DNA from: Caloramator sp. E03
GTDB taxonomy: Bacteria > Bacillota > Clostridia > Clostridiales > Caloramatoraceae
Assembly (NCBI RefSeq): GCF_006016075.1
Contig: NZ_CP040093.1
Coordinates: 2,025,501-2,089,500 of the forward strand
Length of the DNA: 64,000 nucleotides
Direction of reading: 5' to 3'
Position 1 is the stretch's first letter. Each line of letters opens with the position of its first letter. Made by a program: the position numbers and the translations under genes. Of this stretch, positions 19,604 through 29,772 are shown in pieces. The notes under the pieces were generated by a model that was given only the letters and a program-made list of their open reading frames with translations, ran no database searches and was not told the DNA's origin.

Positions 19604-21415
19604 TTGAAGGATAAGATTGTTGAAAAGATAGCAAAATCTATTGAGATTTTTGTAAATTCTATAAAGCTAAAAAGTATTCAATTTATAATTAGCTTTTCCT
19701 TTATTCTAATTACTATTTTGGCTATGCTTTTTGTTGGTATTGCAATTTATAATAAAGTTTCTATTCTATCAGAACAAAATGCAATAATAAATACTCGTCA
19801 AATAATAGATCAGGTTAATACCAATTTAGATTATTATATGAGAAGTATGATAGAAATATCGGACTATTTAGATAACATTATATACTACGATAATGACATA
19901 CAAAATGATAAGCTTAGAGAACAGATGAATGTAATAGTAAGTTCAAGAAAGGATATAGTAACCCTTGCTATATTTTCAGATAATGGTGATCTTATATTGA
20001 GTGTTCCATCAAATAAAATTAAAAGCAGTGCAAATATAAAGCAGCAGGATTGGTTTACAACTCCTTTAAGAGAAATGGGAAATTTGTATTTTTCTTCACC
20101 TCATGTTCAAAACATATTTGAAGGACAGCATAAATGGGTTGTGTCTTTGAGCAGAAAAGTTATTATAAATAGGAACGGGAAGAGAATACCAGGGGTTTTA
20201 CTTGTAGATATGAATTTTAGTGTTATAGATCAAATCTGTACCAAAGTTGCCTTTGGGAAAAAAGGATATATTTATATTATAGATTCTAAAGGAAACATAG
20301 TTTATCATCCACAACTTCCTCTAATCAATGTAGGATTAAAACGTGAAAACATAAAAGAAGTGCAAGAGCATGTATTTGGGAAATTTTTTGATAAAGTAAA
20401 CGGTGAAAGACGTCTTATTACTATTGAAACAGTGAACTTTTGTAGATGGAGAATAGTTGGCATTGCCTATATGGATGAGATATCTACTATAAAGAAAGAT
20501 ATGAGTTTGTATATTCTTTGGGTTTTGTTGATTGGTATACTGTTTTTTATTTCCATTTCCGCATTCATTTCTGCAAAAATTTCAAGACCTATAAAACAGC
20601 TTGAAAAATCAATGATGTTGGTTGAAAAAGGACAATTTGATGTGAATATAGATGTGAAAGGAGAGGCTGAGGTAGCACAGCTTTCACGTACCTTTAATAT
20701 TATGGTTTCAAGGATAAAACAGCTTATGAATCAAATTGTTGAAGAACAAGAGTCTAAAAGGATAAGTGAGCTTAATGCACTTCAAGCACAGATAAACCCA
20801 CATTTTTTATATAATACATTAGATTCTGTTGTTTGGATGGCTGAAAACGGTAAATCTGATGATGTAATATCAATGGTTACAGCCCTTGCAAGGCTTTTTA
20901 GAATAAGTATAAGTAAGGGTAAGAATATAATATCTGTTTCCGAAGAAATAGAGCATGCAAGAAATTATCTTGTTATACAAAGCATAAGATATAGAAATAA
21001 ATTTGAGTATGAATTTGATGTACAGGAAGAGGCACTGAAGTACAAAACTTTAAAATTGGTACTTCAACCTATAATTGAAAATGCAATATATCATGGAATT
21101 GAATATATGGTTGATAAAGGAAAAATTAAAATATCTGTATCTGTTACTAATGGTAAACTTTTATTTGAAGTTAGGGATAACGGAGTTGGAATTGAGGAAG
21201 AAGTTTTAAATAATCTATTGTCTTATGAATCAAGCAAGAAAAAGGGCTCTGGAGTTGGAGTTAAAAATGTACATGAGAGGATAAGGTTATACTTTGGGAA
21301 AGAATATGGGCTTAAAATAGAAAGTGAACTTGATGTTGGTACTAATGTTCAAATATGGCTTCCTTTGATTGAGGAAGAAAAGTTGGAGGCTAAACAAAAT
21401 GAAATACAAAGGTAG
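19604..21415 (+). CDS. Sensor histidine kinase of YesM/LytS type
   Basis: About 603 residues starting at TTG 19604, which has AAGGGGATG at proper spacing; the ATG at 19499 lies inside the regulator gene and has no ribosome site. Order: membrane segment (27-49), an extracytoplasmic Cache-like sensor of about 240 residues, second membrane segment, HAMP, His_kinase domain with phospho-His in INPHFLYNTLDSV, and HATPase with NAIYHG (N box) and DNGVGI and GSGVGVKNV glycine motifs. This architecture autophosphorylates and passes phosphate to YesN-type regulators. The gene probably responds to a sugar through the lipoprotein encoded next, with which it overlaps. Confidence 0.9.
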   Translation: MKDKIVEKIAKSIEIFVNSIKLKSIQFIISFSFILITILAMLFVGIAIYNKVSILSEQNAIINTRQIIDQVNTNLDYYMRSMIEISDYLDNIIYYDNDIQNDKLREQMNVIVSSRKDIVTLAIFSDNGDLILSVPSNKIKSSANIKQQDWFTTPLREMGNLYFSSPHVQNIFEGQHKWVVSLSRKVIINRNGKRIPGVLLVDMNFSVIDQICTKVAFGKKGYIYIIDSKGNIVYHPQLPLINVGLKRENIKEVQEHVFGKFFDKVNGERRLITIETVNFCRWRIVGIAYMDEISTIKKDMSLYILWVLLIGILFFISISAFISAKISRPIKQLEKSMMLVEKGQFDVNIDVKGEAEVAQLSRTFNIMVSRIKQLMNQIVEEQESKRISELNALQAQINPHFLYNTLDSVVWMAENGKSDDVISMVTALARLFRISISKGKNIISVSEEIEHARNYLVIQSIRYRNKFEYEFDVQEEALKYKTLKLVLQPIIENAIYHGIEYMVDKGKIKISVSVTNGKLLFEVRDNGVGIEEEVLNNLLSYESSKKKGSGVGVKNVHERIRLYFGKEYGLKIESELDVGTNVQIWLPLIEEEKLEAKQNEIQR

Positions 21416-22388
21416 TTTATTATTAACATTTTGCTGCTTGATTATTTTGCTTCAAAGCTGTTTCACAGATAAAAATATGAATGTAGATGTTAATAATGCA
21501 CATAAAAAGAATATAGCTTTTATCTCTAAAACAAACTATGGATATCATTGGGCTACTGTAAAACAGGGTGCTAATGTGGCAGCAAGAGAATTTAATGTAG
21601 ATATAGATTTTATGGCTCCAGATGTTGAGGAAGATGCAGATGAACAGATAAACCTTGTTAATAATGCTATAGATAATAAAGATAAAGTGGTTGATGCAAT
21701 AGTGCTTGCAGCAAGTGATTATAATAAATTGGTTGGAGTAATAGAAAAGGCCTATCAAAGGAATATCCCAGTTATAATAATAGATTCTCAGGTAAATACG
21801 AATAAAATAAGCAGTAATATAATAACTGATAATTTTGAAGCAGGAAAAAGCATGGGGAATGTCCTTTTGGATATATGTGGTAAAACAGCCAATATAGTTA
21901 TAATGAGTTTTGTTAAAGGATCAATAAATGCAAAACAAAGAGAAGAAGGACTAAATAGCGTTATTTTAAAGTATCCAGGAATAAAAATAGTATCAAAAGA
22001 ATACTGCTACTCAGATACTAACCTTGCATATAACATTATTAAAAATATCCTTTTGAAAAATAATAATATAGATGCAGTTATTGCTTTAAATGATATAGCC
22101 TCTGAAGGAGTGGCATTAGCTATTGATGAACTGAATTTAGAAGGCAAAGTTAAGGTTATAGCTTTTGGCAGCACAACACAGGAACTTAATTATTTAGAAA
22201 AGAGTGTAATAAATGCAATAGTAATTGAAAATCCATTTAGCATAGGATATCTTGGAGTTAAATTTGCTGTTGATGCTATAGAAAATAAAAAAATACCAAA
22301 CAAATATCTTATAGAAACTAAGGTTATAGATAAAAATAACATGTATCTACCTGAAAATCAGAGAATGCTTTTTCCTTTTGTGTGGTAA
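21399..22388 (+). CDS. Sugar-binding lipoprotein, probable sensor partner of the kinase
   Basis: 329 residues from ATG 21399 (TTGGAGG 9 nt upstream), overlapping the kinase gene by 17 nt. The signal peptide ends in a lipobox-like LLQSC, so it is likely lipid-anchored outside the membrane. The rest is a type I periplasmic binding fold (Peripla_BP_4: IAFISKTNYGYHWATVKQGA, DAIVLAASD, IPVIIIDSQV, AVIALNDIASEGVA). It has no adjacent permease of its own and is tightly coupled to a kinase/regulator pair, the arrangement of the XylFII-LytS-YesN sugar-sensing systems of Clostridia. The ligand may be the MglB sugar, which is inference. Confidence 0.85.
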   Translation: MKYKGSLLLTFCCLIILLQSCFTDKNMNVDVNNAHKKNIAFISKTNYGYHWATVKQGANVAAREFNVDIDFMAPDVEEDADEQINLVNNAIDNKDKVVDAIVLAASDYNKLVGVIEKAYQRNIPVIIIDSQVNTNKISSNIITDNFEAGKSMGNVLLDICGKTANIVIMSFVKGSINAKQREEGLNSVILKYPGIKIVSKEYCYSDTNLAYNIIKNILLKNNNIDAVIALNDIASEGVALAIDELNLEGKVKVIAFGSTTQELNYLEKSVINAIVIENPFSIGYLGVKFAVDAIENKKIPNKYLIETKVIDKNNMYLPENQRMLFPFVW

Positions 22389-22408
22389 AAACACAAAAGG
22401 ATTTTTAT
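22373..22408 (+). terminator. Terminator at the end of the sensor operon
   Basis: An 11-bp perfect stem (22373-22383 with 22391-22401) whose left arm lies inside the last codons and whose loop holds the stop codon, followed by TTTTATAT. It separates the sensor genes from mglB. Confidence 0.75.
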
Positions 22409-22484
22409 ATATTATAAAAAAAAATTATATTTAATATTTCTTGAAATTTTATAATAATTATAATTGAAGATAAAATTCAAAATA

Positions 22485-22520
22485 TTACAAAGAAAGTACG
22501 CCATTTAACTTTCTTTGTAA
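22485..22520 (+). promoter_or_regulatory. Stem-loop in the mglB leader
   Basis: A 13-bp perfect inverted repeat (TTACAAAGAAAGT at 22485-22497 and its complement at 22508-22520) with a 10-nt spacer, 28 nt before mglB. No T-run follows, so it is more likely a regulator binding site or an mRNA-stabilising 5' hairpin than a terminator. Confidence 0.5.
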
Positions 22521-22548
22521 TAAATAAATCTAATGAGGGGGTTTTTTT

Positions 22549-23607
22549 ATGAAAAAAGCAGGTTTGGCGCTGCTTATCACAACTTTATTATTATCAACTG
22601 CTTTTGCAGGATGTGGCAGTAAACAGTCATCAGGAACTTCATCATCAGGTACATCATCAAACAACACTCCAGCAAAACCAACTATTGGAGTTGCAATTTA
22701 TAAGTTTGATGACACATTCATGACTGGAGTTAGGAATAACATATCAAAAGCTGCTGGAGATAGTGCAGTTGTAGATATAGTTGACTGTCAGAACTCACAG
22801 CCAACACAAAATGATAAAGTTGACCTGTTTATTACAAAGAAATACAATGCACTTGCAATTAATCCGGTTGATCGTACTACAGCTGGCGTATTAATTGAAA
22901 AAGCTCAAAAGGCTAACATACCAGTTGTATTTTTCAACCGTGAACCATTACCTGAGGATATGAAAAAATGGGACAAGGTATATTATGTAGGAGCAAAGGC
23001 AGAACAATCAGGAACTCTTCAAGGTGAATTAGTTGTTGATTATTGGAAATCACATCCTGAAGCAGATAAAAACAAAGATGGTAAAATGCAGTATGTTATG
23101 TTAAAAGGTGAGCCAGGACATCAGGATGCAGAACTTCGTACAAAGTATTCAATACAGGCTGTTCAAGACGCAGGAATACAAGTTGAAAAGTTAGCAGAAG
23201 ACACTGGTATGTGGGATCGTGTAAAGGGACAGGAAAAGATGGCTGCATTCCTTGCATCATTAGGAGATAAGATAGAAGTTGTTTTTGCAAATAACGATGA
23301 TATGGCACTTGGAGCTATTGAAGCATTAAAGGCTGCTGGATATTTTAAAAATGGTAAATATATGCCTGTAGTTGGTGTTGATGCAACTGCTCCTGGACTT
23401 GAAGCTTTAAAAGATGGTACAATGCTTGGAACTGTTTTAAACGATGCAAAGAACCAAGGTATAGCTACATTTAAATTAGCCTATGTACTTTCACAGGGAC
23501 AAACTCCAAGTAAAGAAAATACTGGATATGAAATAACTGATGGAAAATATGTATGGATTCCTTATGTAAAGATTACAAAAGACAATATCAGTGATGCACA
23601 GCAATAA
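22549..23607 (+). CDS. mglB: Galactose/glucose ABC transporter substrate-binding lipoprotein (MglB)
   Basis: 352 residues. A lipoprotein signal (LLLSTAFAGC) and a Ser/Thr-rich linker precede a Peripla_BP_4 domain close to MglB: IGVAIYKFDDTFMTGVRNNI, NPVDRTTAGVLIEKAQ, IPVVFFNREP, EDTGMWDRVKGQEKM, VFANNDDMALGAIEAL, VVGVDATAPGLEAL. Asp and Asn residues in NNDDMA and DATA correspond to hexose and calcium sites in enteric MglB. It delivers galactose or glucose to MglC/MglA. A hairpin lies between this gene and mglA, typical where the binding protein is made in excess. Confidence 0.92.
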   Translation: MKKAGLALLITTLLLSTAFAGCGSKQSSGTSSSGTSSNNTPAKPTIGVAIYKFDDTFMTGVRNNISKAAGDSAVVDIVDCQNSQPTQNDKVDLFITKKYNALAINPVDRTTAGVLIEKAQKANIPVVFFNREPLPEDMKKWDKVYYVGAKAEQSGTLQGELVVDYWKSHPEADKNKDGKMQYVMLKGEPGHQDAELRTKYSIQAVQDAGIQVEKLAEDTGMWDRVKGQEKMAAFLASLGDKIEVVFANNDDMALGAIEALKAAGYFKNGKYMPVVGVDATAPGLEALKDGTMLGTVLNDAKNQGIATFKLAYVLSQGQTPSKENTGYEITDGKYVWIPYVKITKDNISDAQQ

Positions 23608-23625
23608 GGTTTAATATGTTTGTTT

Positions 23626-23658
23626 TAAGGGAGTAATGAATTTTCCATTGCTCCCTTA
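23626..23658 (+). terminator. Intercistronic hairpin between mglB and mglA
   Basis: A 13-bp stem (23626-23638 with 23646-23658, one G-U pair) and 7-nt loop, 19 nt after mglB. The tail is only TATTCC, so partial termination or 3'-end protection is likely, giving more MglB than MglA. Confidence 0.6.
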
Positions 23659-23705
23659 TATTCCAAAAATTTTTGGACAGAAAAACACGCAGGGAGGTAG
23701 TAATA

Positions 23706-25223
23706 GTGGAAAACAAAGAATTCATACTTGAAATGAGGAATATTTCTAAAGAATTTCCCGGCGTAAAGGCACTTGATAATGTAACATTGCAAGTACGCCC
23801 TGGCACTGTTCATGCTCTTATGGGTGAAAATGGTGCAGGGAAATCAACGCTAATGAAATGTTTATTTGGAATATATAGACCAGATGCAGGCGAGATAATA
23901 CTTGATGGAAAAAAGGTAGATATTAAGGATTCAAAAACAGCTCTTGATTTAGGTATTTCTATGATACATCAGGAACTTCACCCAGTGCCCTATAGAAATG
24001 TTATGGAAAATATTTGGCTTGGACGTTTCCCCATAAAAAAATATGGGTTTATGAAAATTATTAATAATAAAAAGATGTATCAAGATACAGTTAACCTATT
24101 TAAAAATCTTAATATGAATATAGATCCAAATACAATAGTCGGAACAATGTCGGTTTCAAAGGTACAATCTATGGAAATAGCAAAGGCTGTTTCCTATAGC
24201 TCAAAGATTATAATAATGGATGAGCCTACTTCTTCTTTAACTGAAAATGAGGTTGAAGGTTTATTTGAAATAATAAGGAATCTTAAGAAAAGAGGAGTAT
24301 CTATAATTTATATAACCCATAAGATAGATGAGGTTTTAAAGATAGCTGATGAAGTTACTATAATGAGAGATGGAAAGAAAGTAGGATGCTGGCAGGCTAA
24401 TGAGCTTACAAATGATATGATAATATCTAAGATGGTAGGAAGAGAACTTACAAATATATTCCCAAAAAGAAATAATGTTCCGGGGAATGTAGTTTTAAAG
24501 GTAGAGAATCTTACCTCTCCTTTGCCAAAATCTTTTAAGGATGTTTCCTTTGAACTTAGGGAAGGTGAGATACTTGGTATAGGAGGATTAGTTGGTGCCC
24601 AGCGTACTGAACTTGTAGAAGCTATATTTGGTTTGCGCAGCATTTCGTCAGGGAAAATTTATATAAGAGGCAAGGAGATAGATATAAAATCACCAATTCA
24701 TGCTAAAAAGAACGGAATGGCTCTTTTAACTGAAGAAAGAAGAGTAACTGGAATATTTCCGATGTTAAGTGTTTTGGAGAATACAGTTATAGCTAATTTA
24801 AAGGAATATAGAAATCCTAATTTGTTGTTAAATGAAAAGAAAATAAGAGAGGATGTGGAAAAAAGCATTGAGATGCTTAAAATAAAAACACCTTCCTATA
24901 GAACGTTTATAAAAAATCTATCCGGTGGAAATCAGCAGAAGGTTTTGTTTGCAAGGTGGCTTCTTACAACGCCAGATATATTAATACTCGATGAACCTAC
25001 AAGAGGTATAGATGTTGGAGCTAAATATGAAATATATACTATAATTGCAGAACTTGCAAAACAGGGAAAAAGCATAATAATGATATCTTCCGAAATGCCA
25101 GAGCTTATAGGTATGTCTGATAGAATTATGGTAATGTGCGAAGGGCGATTGTCTGGAATAATTGAAGGTAATGGGGCAACAGAAGAAGAGATAATGCGCC
25201 TTGCTACTAAGTTTATAGCATAG
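23706..25223 (+). CDS. mglA: Galactose/methyl-galactoside ABC transporter ATP-binding protein MglA
   Basis: 505 residues starting at GTG 23706, 6 nt after GGGAGGTAG; the upstream in-frame codon at 23673 lacks a site. Two ABC ATPase domains in tandem: first with GENGAGKSTLMK, SVSKVQSMEIAKA and IIMDEPTSSL; second with a degenerate Walker A (GLVGAQRTEL), LSGGNQQKV and ILDEPTRGIDVG. This asymmetry is normal for CUT2 sugar transporters. It is the energy-coupling subunit on the inner face of the membrane. Tightly followed by mglC. Confidence 0.95.
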   Translation: MENKEFILEMRNISKEFPGVKALDNVTLQVRPGTVHALMGENGAGKSTLMKCLFGIYRPDAGEIILDGKKVDIKDSKTALDLGISMIHQELHPVPYRNVMENIWLGRFPIKKYGFMKIINNKKMYQDTVNLFKNLNMNIDPNTIVGTMSVSKVQSMEIAKAVSYSSKIIIMDEPTSSLTENEVEGLFEIIRNLKKRGVSIIYITHKIDEVLKIADEVTIMRDGKKVGCWQANELTNDMIISKMVGRELTNIFPKRNNVPGNVVLKVENLTSPLPKSFKDVSFELREGEILGIGGLVGAQRTELVEAIFGLRSISSGKIYIRGKEIDIKSPIHAKKNGMALLTEERRVTGIFPMLSVLENTVIANLKEYRNPNLLLNEKKIREDVEKSIEMLKIKTPSYRTFIKNLSGGNQQKVLFARWLLTTPDILILDEPTRGIDVGAKYEIYTIIAELAKQGKSIIMISSEMPELIGMSDRIMVMCEGRLSGIIEGNGATEEEIMRLATKFIA

Positions 25224-25237
25224 GAAGGGGATTGAAA

Positions 25238-26242
25238 ATGGTTAATGAGAAAATGAAAAAATTTATCAATTTTATTTCTCAAAATGTTATATATTTGTTC
25301 TTGTTATTGCTTATAATAGTAATTGCTTTTATAAATCCTGACTTTTTATCACTAACATGTCTAAGAGATATTTTGCTTCAGTGTTCAACAAGGGTTATAA
25401 TTGCAGTAGGTATGTTTTGCATACTTCTTACAGGAGGAGTTGACCTTGGTGCAGGTCGTGTAATAGGTCTTACAGCTGTCCTTTCGGCTTCAATGCTTCA
25501 AAATGCTGACTATGCAAGAAGGTTTTATCCAAATCTTCCACACCTTCCACTTTGGCTTCCTATAATAATTTCTTTAGTTGCAGGAGTTATTGTTGGAATG
25601 CTCAATGGTCTTATTATTTCAAAGTTTAGTGTTCCTCCTTTTATAGCAACCTTAGGAACACAGGTAATTGTATATGGTATTACTTCTATATATTTTGATT
25701 TACCACCTAATAGTTCACAGCCAATAGGTGGATTAAGAAAGGACTTTACATTTTTAGGATCAGGCTCTGTTGGGGCTGTGCCTATAATAGTTATATTGGC
25801 AATAGCTATTGCTGCCTTTGCATGGGTTGTATTTAATAAAACTTGCTTTGGTAAAAATACCTATGCTATAGGTGGAAATAGACAGGCTGCTGAAGTATCT
25901 GGAATAAATGTTAAAAGGACACTTTTTACAATATATACAGTAGCTTCATTATGTTTTGCATTTGCTGGAGTCTTAGAAGCTGCAAGAACAGGTGGTGCAA
26001 CGAATAACTACGGCTTTATGTATGAGTTTGATGCTATTGCAGCATGCTTTGTTGGAGGAGTATCGACAACTGGAGGAATAGGTACTATACCAGGGGTATT
26101 AGCCGGAGTTTTGATATTTGGAGTTATAAACTATGGATTGACCTTTATAGGCATAAATCCATATTGGCAGTATATTTTAAAGGGTATAGTTATAGTTGTT
26201 GCAGTAGCCTTTGACATGAGAAAATATATTGCTAAAAAATAA
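25238..26242 (+). CDS. mglC: Galactose/methyl-galactoside ABC transporter permease MglC
   Basis: 334 residues from ATG 25238 (GGAAGGGG 7 nt upstream). A polytopic membrane protein of the BPD_transp_2 family with 8-10 hydrophobic segments, and the family blocks GVDLGAGRVIGLTAV, LGTQVIVYGI, AIGGNRQAAEVSGINV and FVGGVSTTGGIGTIPGV. It forms the channel with MglA and receives sugar from MglB. Last gene of the mgl operon. Confidence 0.94.
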   Translation: MVNEKMKKFINFISQNVIYLFLLLLIIVIAFINPDFLSLTCLRDILLQCSTRVIIAVGMFCILLTGGVDLGAGRVIGLTAVLSASMLQNADYARRFYPNLPHLPLWLPIIISLVAGVIVGMLNGLIISKFSVPPFIATLGTQVIVYGITSIYFDLPPNSSQPIGGLRKDFTFLGSGSVGAVPIIVILAIAIAAFAWVVFNKTCFGKNTYAIGGNRQAAEVSGINVKRTLFTIYTVASLCFAFAGVLEAARTGGATNNYGFMYEFDAIAACFVGGVSTTGGIGTIPGVLAGVLIFGVINYGLTFIGINPYWQYILKGIVIVVAVAFDMRKYIAKK

Positions 26243-26257
26243 ATGCTTTATTTGATT

Positions 26258-26296
26258 GATAGCCTTTAAGATAATGTCTTAAAGGCTATCTTTATA
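26258..26296 (+). terminator. Terminator after mglC
   Basis: A perfect 14-bp stem (26258-26271 with 26277-26290), TAATG loop, then TTTATAAAA. Confidence 0.8.
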
Positions 26297-26360
26297 AAAT
26301 ATAAAATGGGGAAACTCTTTATGGTTATGTAATTGAAAATTTATAAACAGCAAAGAATAT

Positions 26361-27371
<1,011 letters not shown>

Positions 27372-27394
27372 TTAACCTATTTGATAAATGGTTG

Positions 27395-27431
27395 TAAAAA
27401 AACAGACCTCAATAATGGGGTGAGAGTCTGT
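27395..27431 (-). terminator. Terminator in the ilvC leader, similar to the leu T-box terminator
   Basis: Reading the minus strand, ACAGACTCTC pairs with GAGGTCTGT (9 bp, one bulge) and is followed by a run of seven T. It lies between the likely ilvC promoter and the gene. It matches the terminator of the leu T-box (27890-27927) almost base for base, including the CCCCAT loop segment, which in a T-box is the antiterminator's 3' strand. Confidence 0.75.
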
Positions 27432-27494
27432 AAATACTCTGAATTAATAATTTTGCATTTTATTTAATAAATTTAAATTTATATATTATTTTTT

Positions 27495-27523
27495 ATTCTA
27501 TTAGTACATTTGCGACTTGTCAA
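27495..27523 (-). promoter_or_regulatory. Sigma-A promoter of ilvC
   Basis: On the minus strand TTGACA (27518-27523), 17-nt spacer, TAGAAT (27495-27500). The predicted start near 27488 gives a leader of about 130 nt, too short for a full T-box. Confidence 0.7.
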
Positions 27524-27590
27524 TAATTTTTAATATTTTTTAAAATTGAAATAAACCTATTAAAAAAAATCAATTTTTTAAAAAAGGATA

Positions 27591-27620
27591 TTGACAAAAT
27601 CATTTTGAATAAAGTATATT
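27591..27620 (+). promoter_or_regulatory. Sigma-A promoter of the leu-ilv operon
   Basis: TTGACA (27591-27596), 18-nt spacer, TATATT (27615-27620). It lies about 90 nt before the first conserved T-box element. Confidence 0.75.
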
Positions 27621-27709
27621 ATTAATCAATATATATTTATAAAGCAATTAAATGACGGAACAATAAAATTAAATTTCATATAATGAAATAAAATAAGATA
27701 TTTATATGT

Positions 27710-27928
27710 AAAAGCAATGAGAGGGATAAGTAAACATCATAGTGCTTTACAGAGAGTGGGAGATGGTGAAAACCCATAAGTATTAGATGTTGAAACTCAC
27801 CCTTAAGCTGCAGGCTGAAATCTATATGAAAGTAGGCTGTGCCGGCAAGTGCCGTTATTTGAATGAGAAAAAAATGGGTGGTACCGCGAACAGACTTCTC
27901 GCCCCATGGGAGAGGTCTGTTTTTTTAT
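27710..27928 (+). promoter_or_regulatory. T-box riboswitch, leucine-specific (specifier CTC)
   Basis: A canonical T-box leader. Stem I carries AGTA near 27730, AGAGAG (27751-27756) and GGTG; the specifier context GAAACTCACC places CTC (Leu) at 27796-27798. The T-box sequence TGGGTGGTACCGCG lies at 27875-27888 and would pair with the uncharged tRNA end. The terminator has arms 27890-27900 and 27910-27920 and a T-run; CCCCAT in its loop can pair with ATGGG of the T-box to form the antiterminator. Uncharged tRNA-Leu should therefore switch on the leu genes. Confidence 0.95.
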
Positions 27929-27989
27929 ACTCAAAATAAGAAATTTAAATATTAAAAATTTTAAAATTAATAAAAAGGAGGTGAATTGT

Positions 27990-28160
27990 ATGAATAATTA
28001 TTACAATGAACAGGAAAGGATGTCTTTAAATGAAGTTGCTTTAGATAAGAACAATGTAATAAACGAAATGGAAGGATTATATTTTGAATATCTTTTTGAA
28101 ATTAAAAATAAAGAAAATTGTCAAGACTCTGATTTCTGCGTTGCTTTTATGACAGTATGA
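27990..28160 (+). CDS. Small protein of unknown function in the leu operon
   Basis: 56 residues from ATG 27990 with a strong AAAGGAGGTG ribosome site 7 nt upstream. It is acidic, with no membrane segment and no recognised domain; two cysteines sit near the C-terminus (ENCQDSDFCVAFMTV). It lies between the T-box terminator and a second hairpin before leuA, so it is expressed only when leucyl-tRNA is scarce. It is not a classical leucine attenuator peptide, since it has few Leu codons. It could be a small regulator or a translated leader; function unknown. Confidence 0.6.
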   Translation: MNNYYNEQERMSLNEVALDKNNVINEMEGLYFEYLFEIKNKENCQDSDFCVAFMTV

Positions 28161-28169
28161 TAAGTGGAT

Positions 28170-28205
28170 TATAAGTTTTACAGCCTTTAGGTTGTAAAAC
28201 TTATA
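28170..28205 (+). promoter_or_regulatory. Stem-loop between the small ORF and leuA
   Basis: A 16-bp stem (28170-28185 with 28190-28205, one G-U pair) and TTTA loop. No T-run follows directly, so mRNA processing, stabilisation or partial termination is more likely than full termination. Confidence 0.55.
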
Positions 28206-28232
28206 AATACATACTTTTTAAGGAGGATGTGA

Positions 28233-29747
28233 ATGGCAAGGAATGTGTATATTTTTGATACAACACTAAGAGACGGCGAACAAACTCCTGGAGTCAGTTT
28301 AAATGTTCAAGAGAAACTTGAAATTGCAAAACAACTTCAAAGTTTAGGAGTTGACGTTATAGAAGCTGGTTTCCCATTTGCTTCAAAAGGCGATTTTGAA
28401 GCAGTAAAGGCAATAGCAAAGAATATAAAAGGGCCTGTAATTGCAGCACTTGCAAGGGCAACAAAACAAGACATTGACTGTGCTTGGGATGCGATTAAGT
28501 ATTCAGATAAGCCAAGAATTCATACGTTTATAGCAACATCAGACATACACATGAAATATAAATTAAATATGTCAAAGGAAGAAGTTTTAAGTAGGGCAGT
28601 AGAGATGGTATCCTATGCAAAATCTTTAGGTGCAAGTGTTGAGTTTTCACCAGAGGATGCAACGAGATCACAAAAGGAGTTTTTATATGAGGTTTTAGAG
28701 GTTGTTATTGATGCAGGTGCTGATGTTGTAAACATACCTGATACAGTTGGATATGCTACTCCAATTGAATTTGGCAAGTTTATTATGGGTATAAAGGAAA
28801 ATGTAAAAAACATAGACAAGGCAATAATTAGTGTACACTGCCATAATGATTTGGGACTAGCTGTTGCAAATTCTCTTGCAGCTATTGAAAACGGGGCACA
28901 GCAGATTGAATGTGCAATAAATGGTTTAGGTGAAAGGGCAGGGAATGCTGCACTTGAAGAAATTGTTATGGCACTTAAAACAAGATATAACTATTACAAT
29001 TGTAAAACAAATGTTGTTACAGAACAAATTACAACAGTTAGCAATTTGGTTAGTCATATTACAGGAGTTCATGTACAACCTAATAAGGCCATTGTAGGTG
29101 CCAATGCATTTGCACATGAATCAGGGATACATCAGCATGGTGTTTTAAACAATAGAGAAACTTATGAAATAATGACTCCTGAATCTGTAGGGCTTAAAAA
29201 GAGTTTAATGGTTCTTGGAAAACATTCAGGGCGTCATGCTTTTGAAGAAAGATTAAAGGAGCTTGGTTATACAAACCTATCTGTGGATAGAATAAATGAA
29301 GCCTTCCAAAAGTTTAAGGATTTAGCAGACAAGAAAAAATATGTTTCAGATATGGATATAGAAGCAATAGTAAGGCATGAAGTATACCAAGTTCCAGAGG
29401 TATTTACATTAGAATTATTTCAAATATCCAGTGGAAACAACTTAGAATCTACATCAACAGTAAAAATAAAATATAAAGACGAAAGCATTAAAGAAGCTGC
29501 CTGTGGAGATGGGCCTGTAGATGCAGTATTTAAAGCAATAGAAAAAGCAACAGGAATAGAAGTAAAACTTGAAGATTATTCTTTAAAGGCAATAGGAAGT
29601 GGCAAAGATGCACTAGGTGAAGCCACTGTAAAGATTAAAAAAGATGATAAAGTTTATGTTGGGACAGGAATTAGTACAGACGTTATAGAGGCAAGTGCAA
29701 GAGCATTAATTAATGCTATAAATAAAATTCATTATGAAATAAATTAA
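28233..29747 (+). CDS. leuA: 2-isopropylmalate synthase
   Basis: 504 residues. Condenses 2-ketoisovalerate with acetyl-CoA, the first step of leucine synthesis. The HMGL-like TIM barrel begins with [16 protein letters not shown] (metal-binding Asp and catalytic Arg), with [14 protein letters not shown] (metal His pair) and [10 protein letters not shown]. The linker and the C-terminal LeuA allosteric domain (about 390-500) that binds leucine for feedback inhibition are present. First large gene behind the leucine T-box. Confidence 0.95.
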   Translation: MARNVYIFDTTLRDGEQTPGVSLNVQEKLEIAKQLQSLGVDVIEAGFPFASKGDFEAVKAIAKNIKGPVIAALARATKQDIDCAWDAIKYSDKPRIHTFIATSDIHMKYKLNMSKEEVLSRAVEMVSYAKSLGASVEFSPEDATRSQKEFLYEVLEVVIDAGADVVNIPDTVGYATPIEFGKFIMGIKENVKNIDKAIISVHCHNDLGLAVANSLAAIENGAQQIECAINGLGERAGNAALEEIVMALKTRYNYYNCKTNVVTEQITTVSNLVSHITGVHVQPNKAIVGANAFAHESGIHQHGVLNNRETYEIMTPESVGLKKSLMVLGKHSGRHAFEERLKELGYTNLSVDRINEAFQKFKDLADKKKYVSDMDIEAIVRHEVYQVPEVFTLELFQISSGNNLESTSTVKIKYKDESIKEAACGDGPVDAVFKAIEKATGIEVKLEDYSLKAIGSGKDALGEATVKIKKDDKVYVGTGISTDVIEASARALINAINKIHYEIN

Positions 29748-29772
29748 AGGAGTGATGTTAGATGGGAATTTA

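Noticed and set aside
27395-27490. Leucine-rich leader peptide for classical attenuation of ilvC
   Set aside because: The Leu-rich frame across the terminator has no start codon; the only ATG in the leader gives a four-residue peptide.
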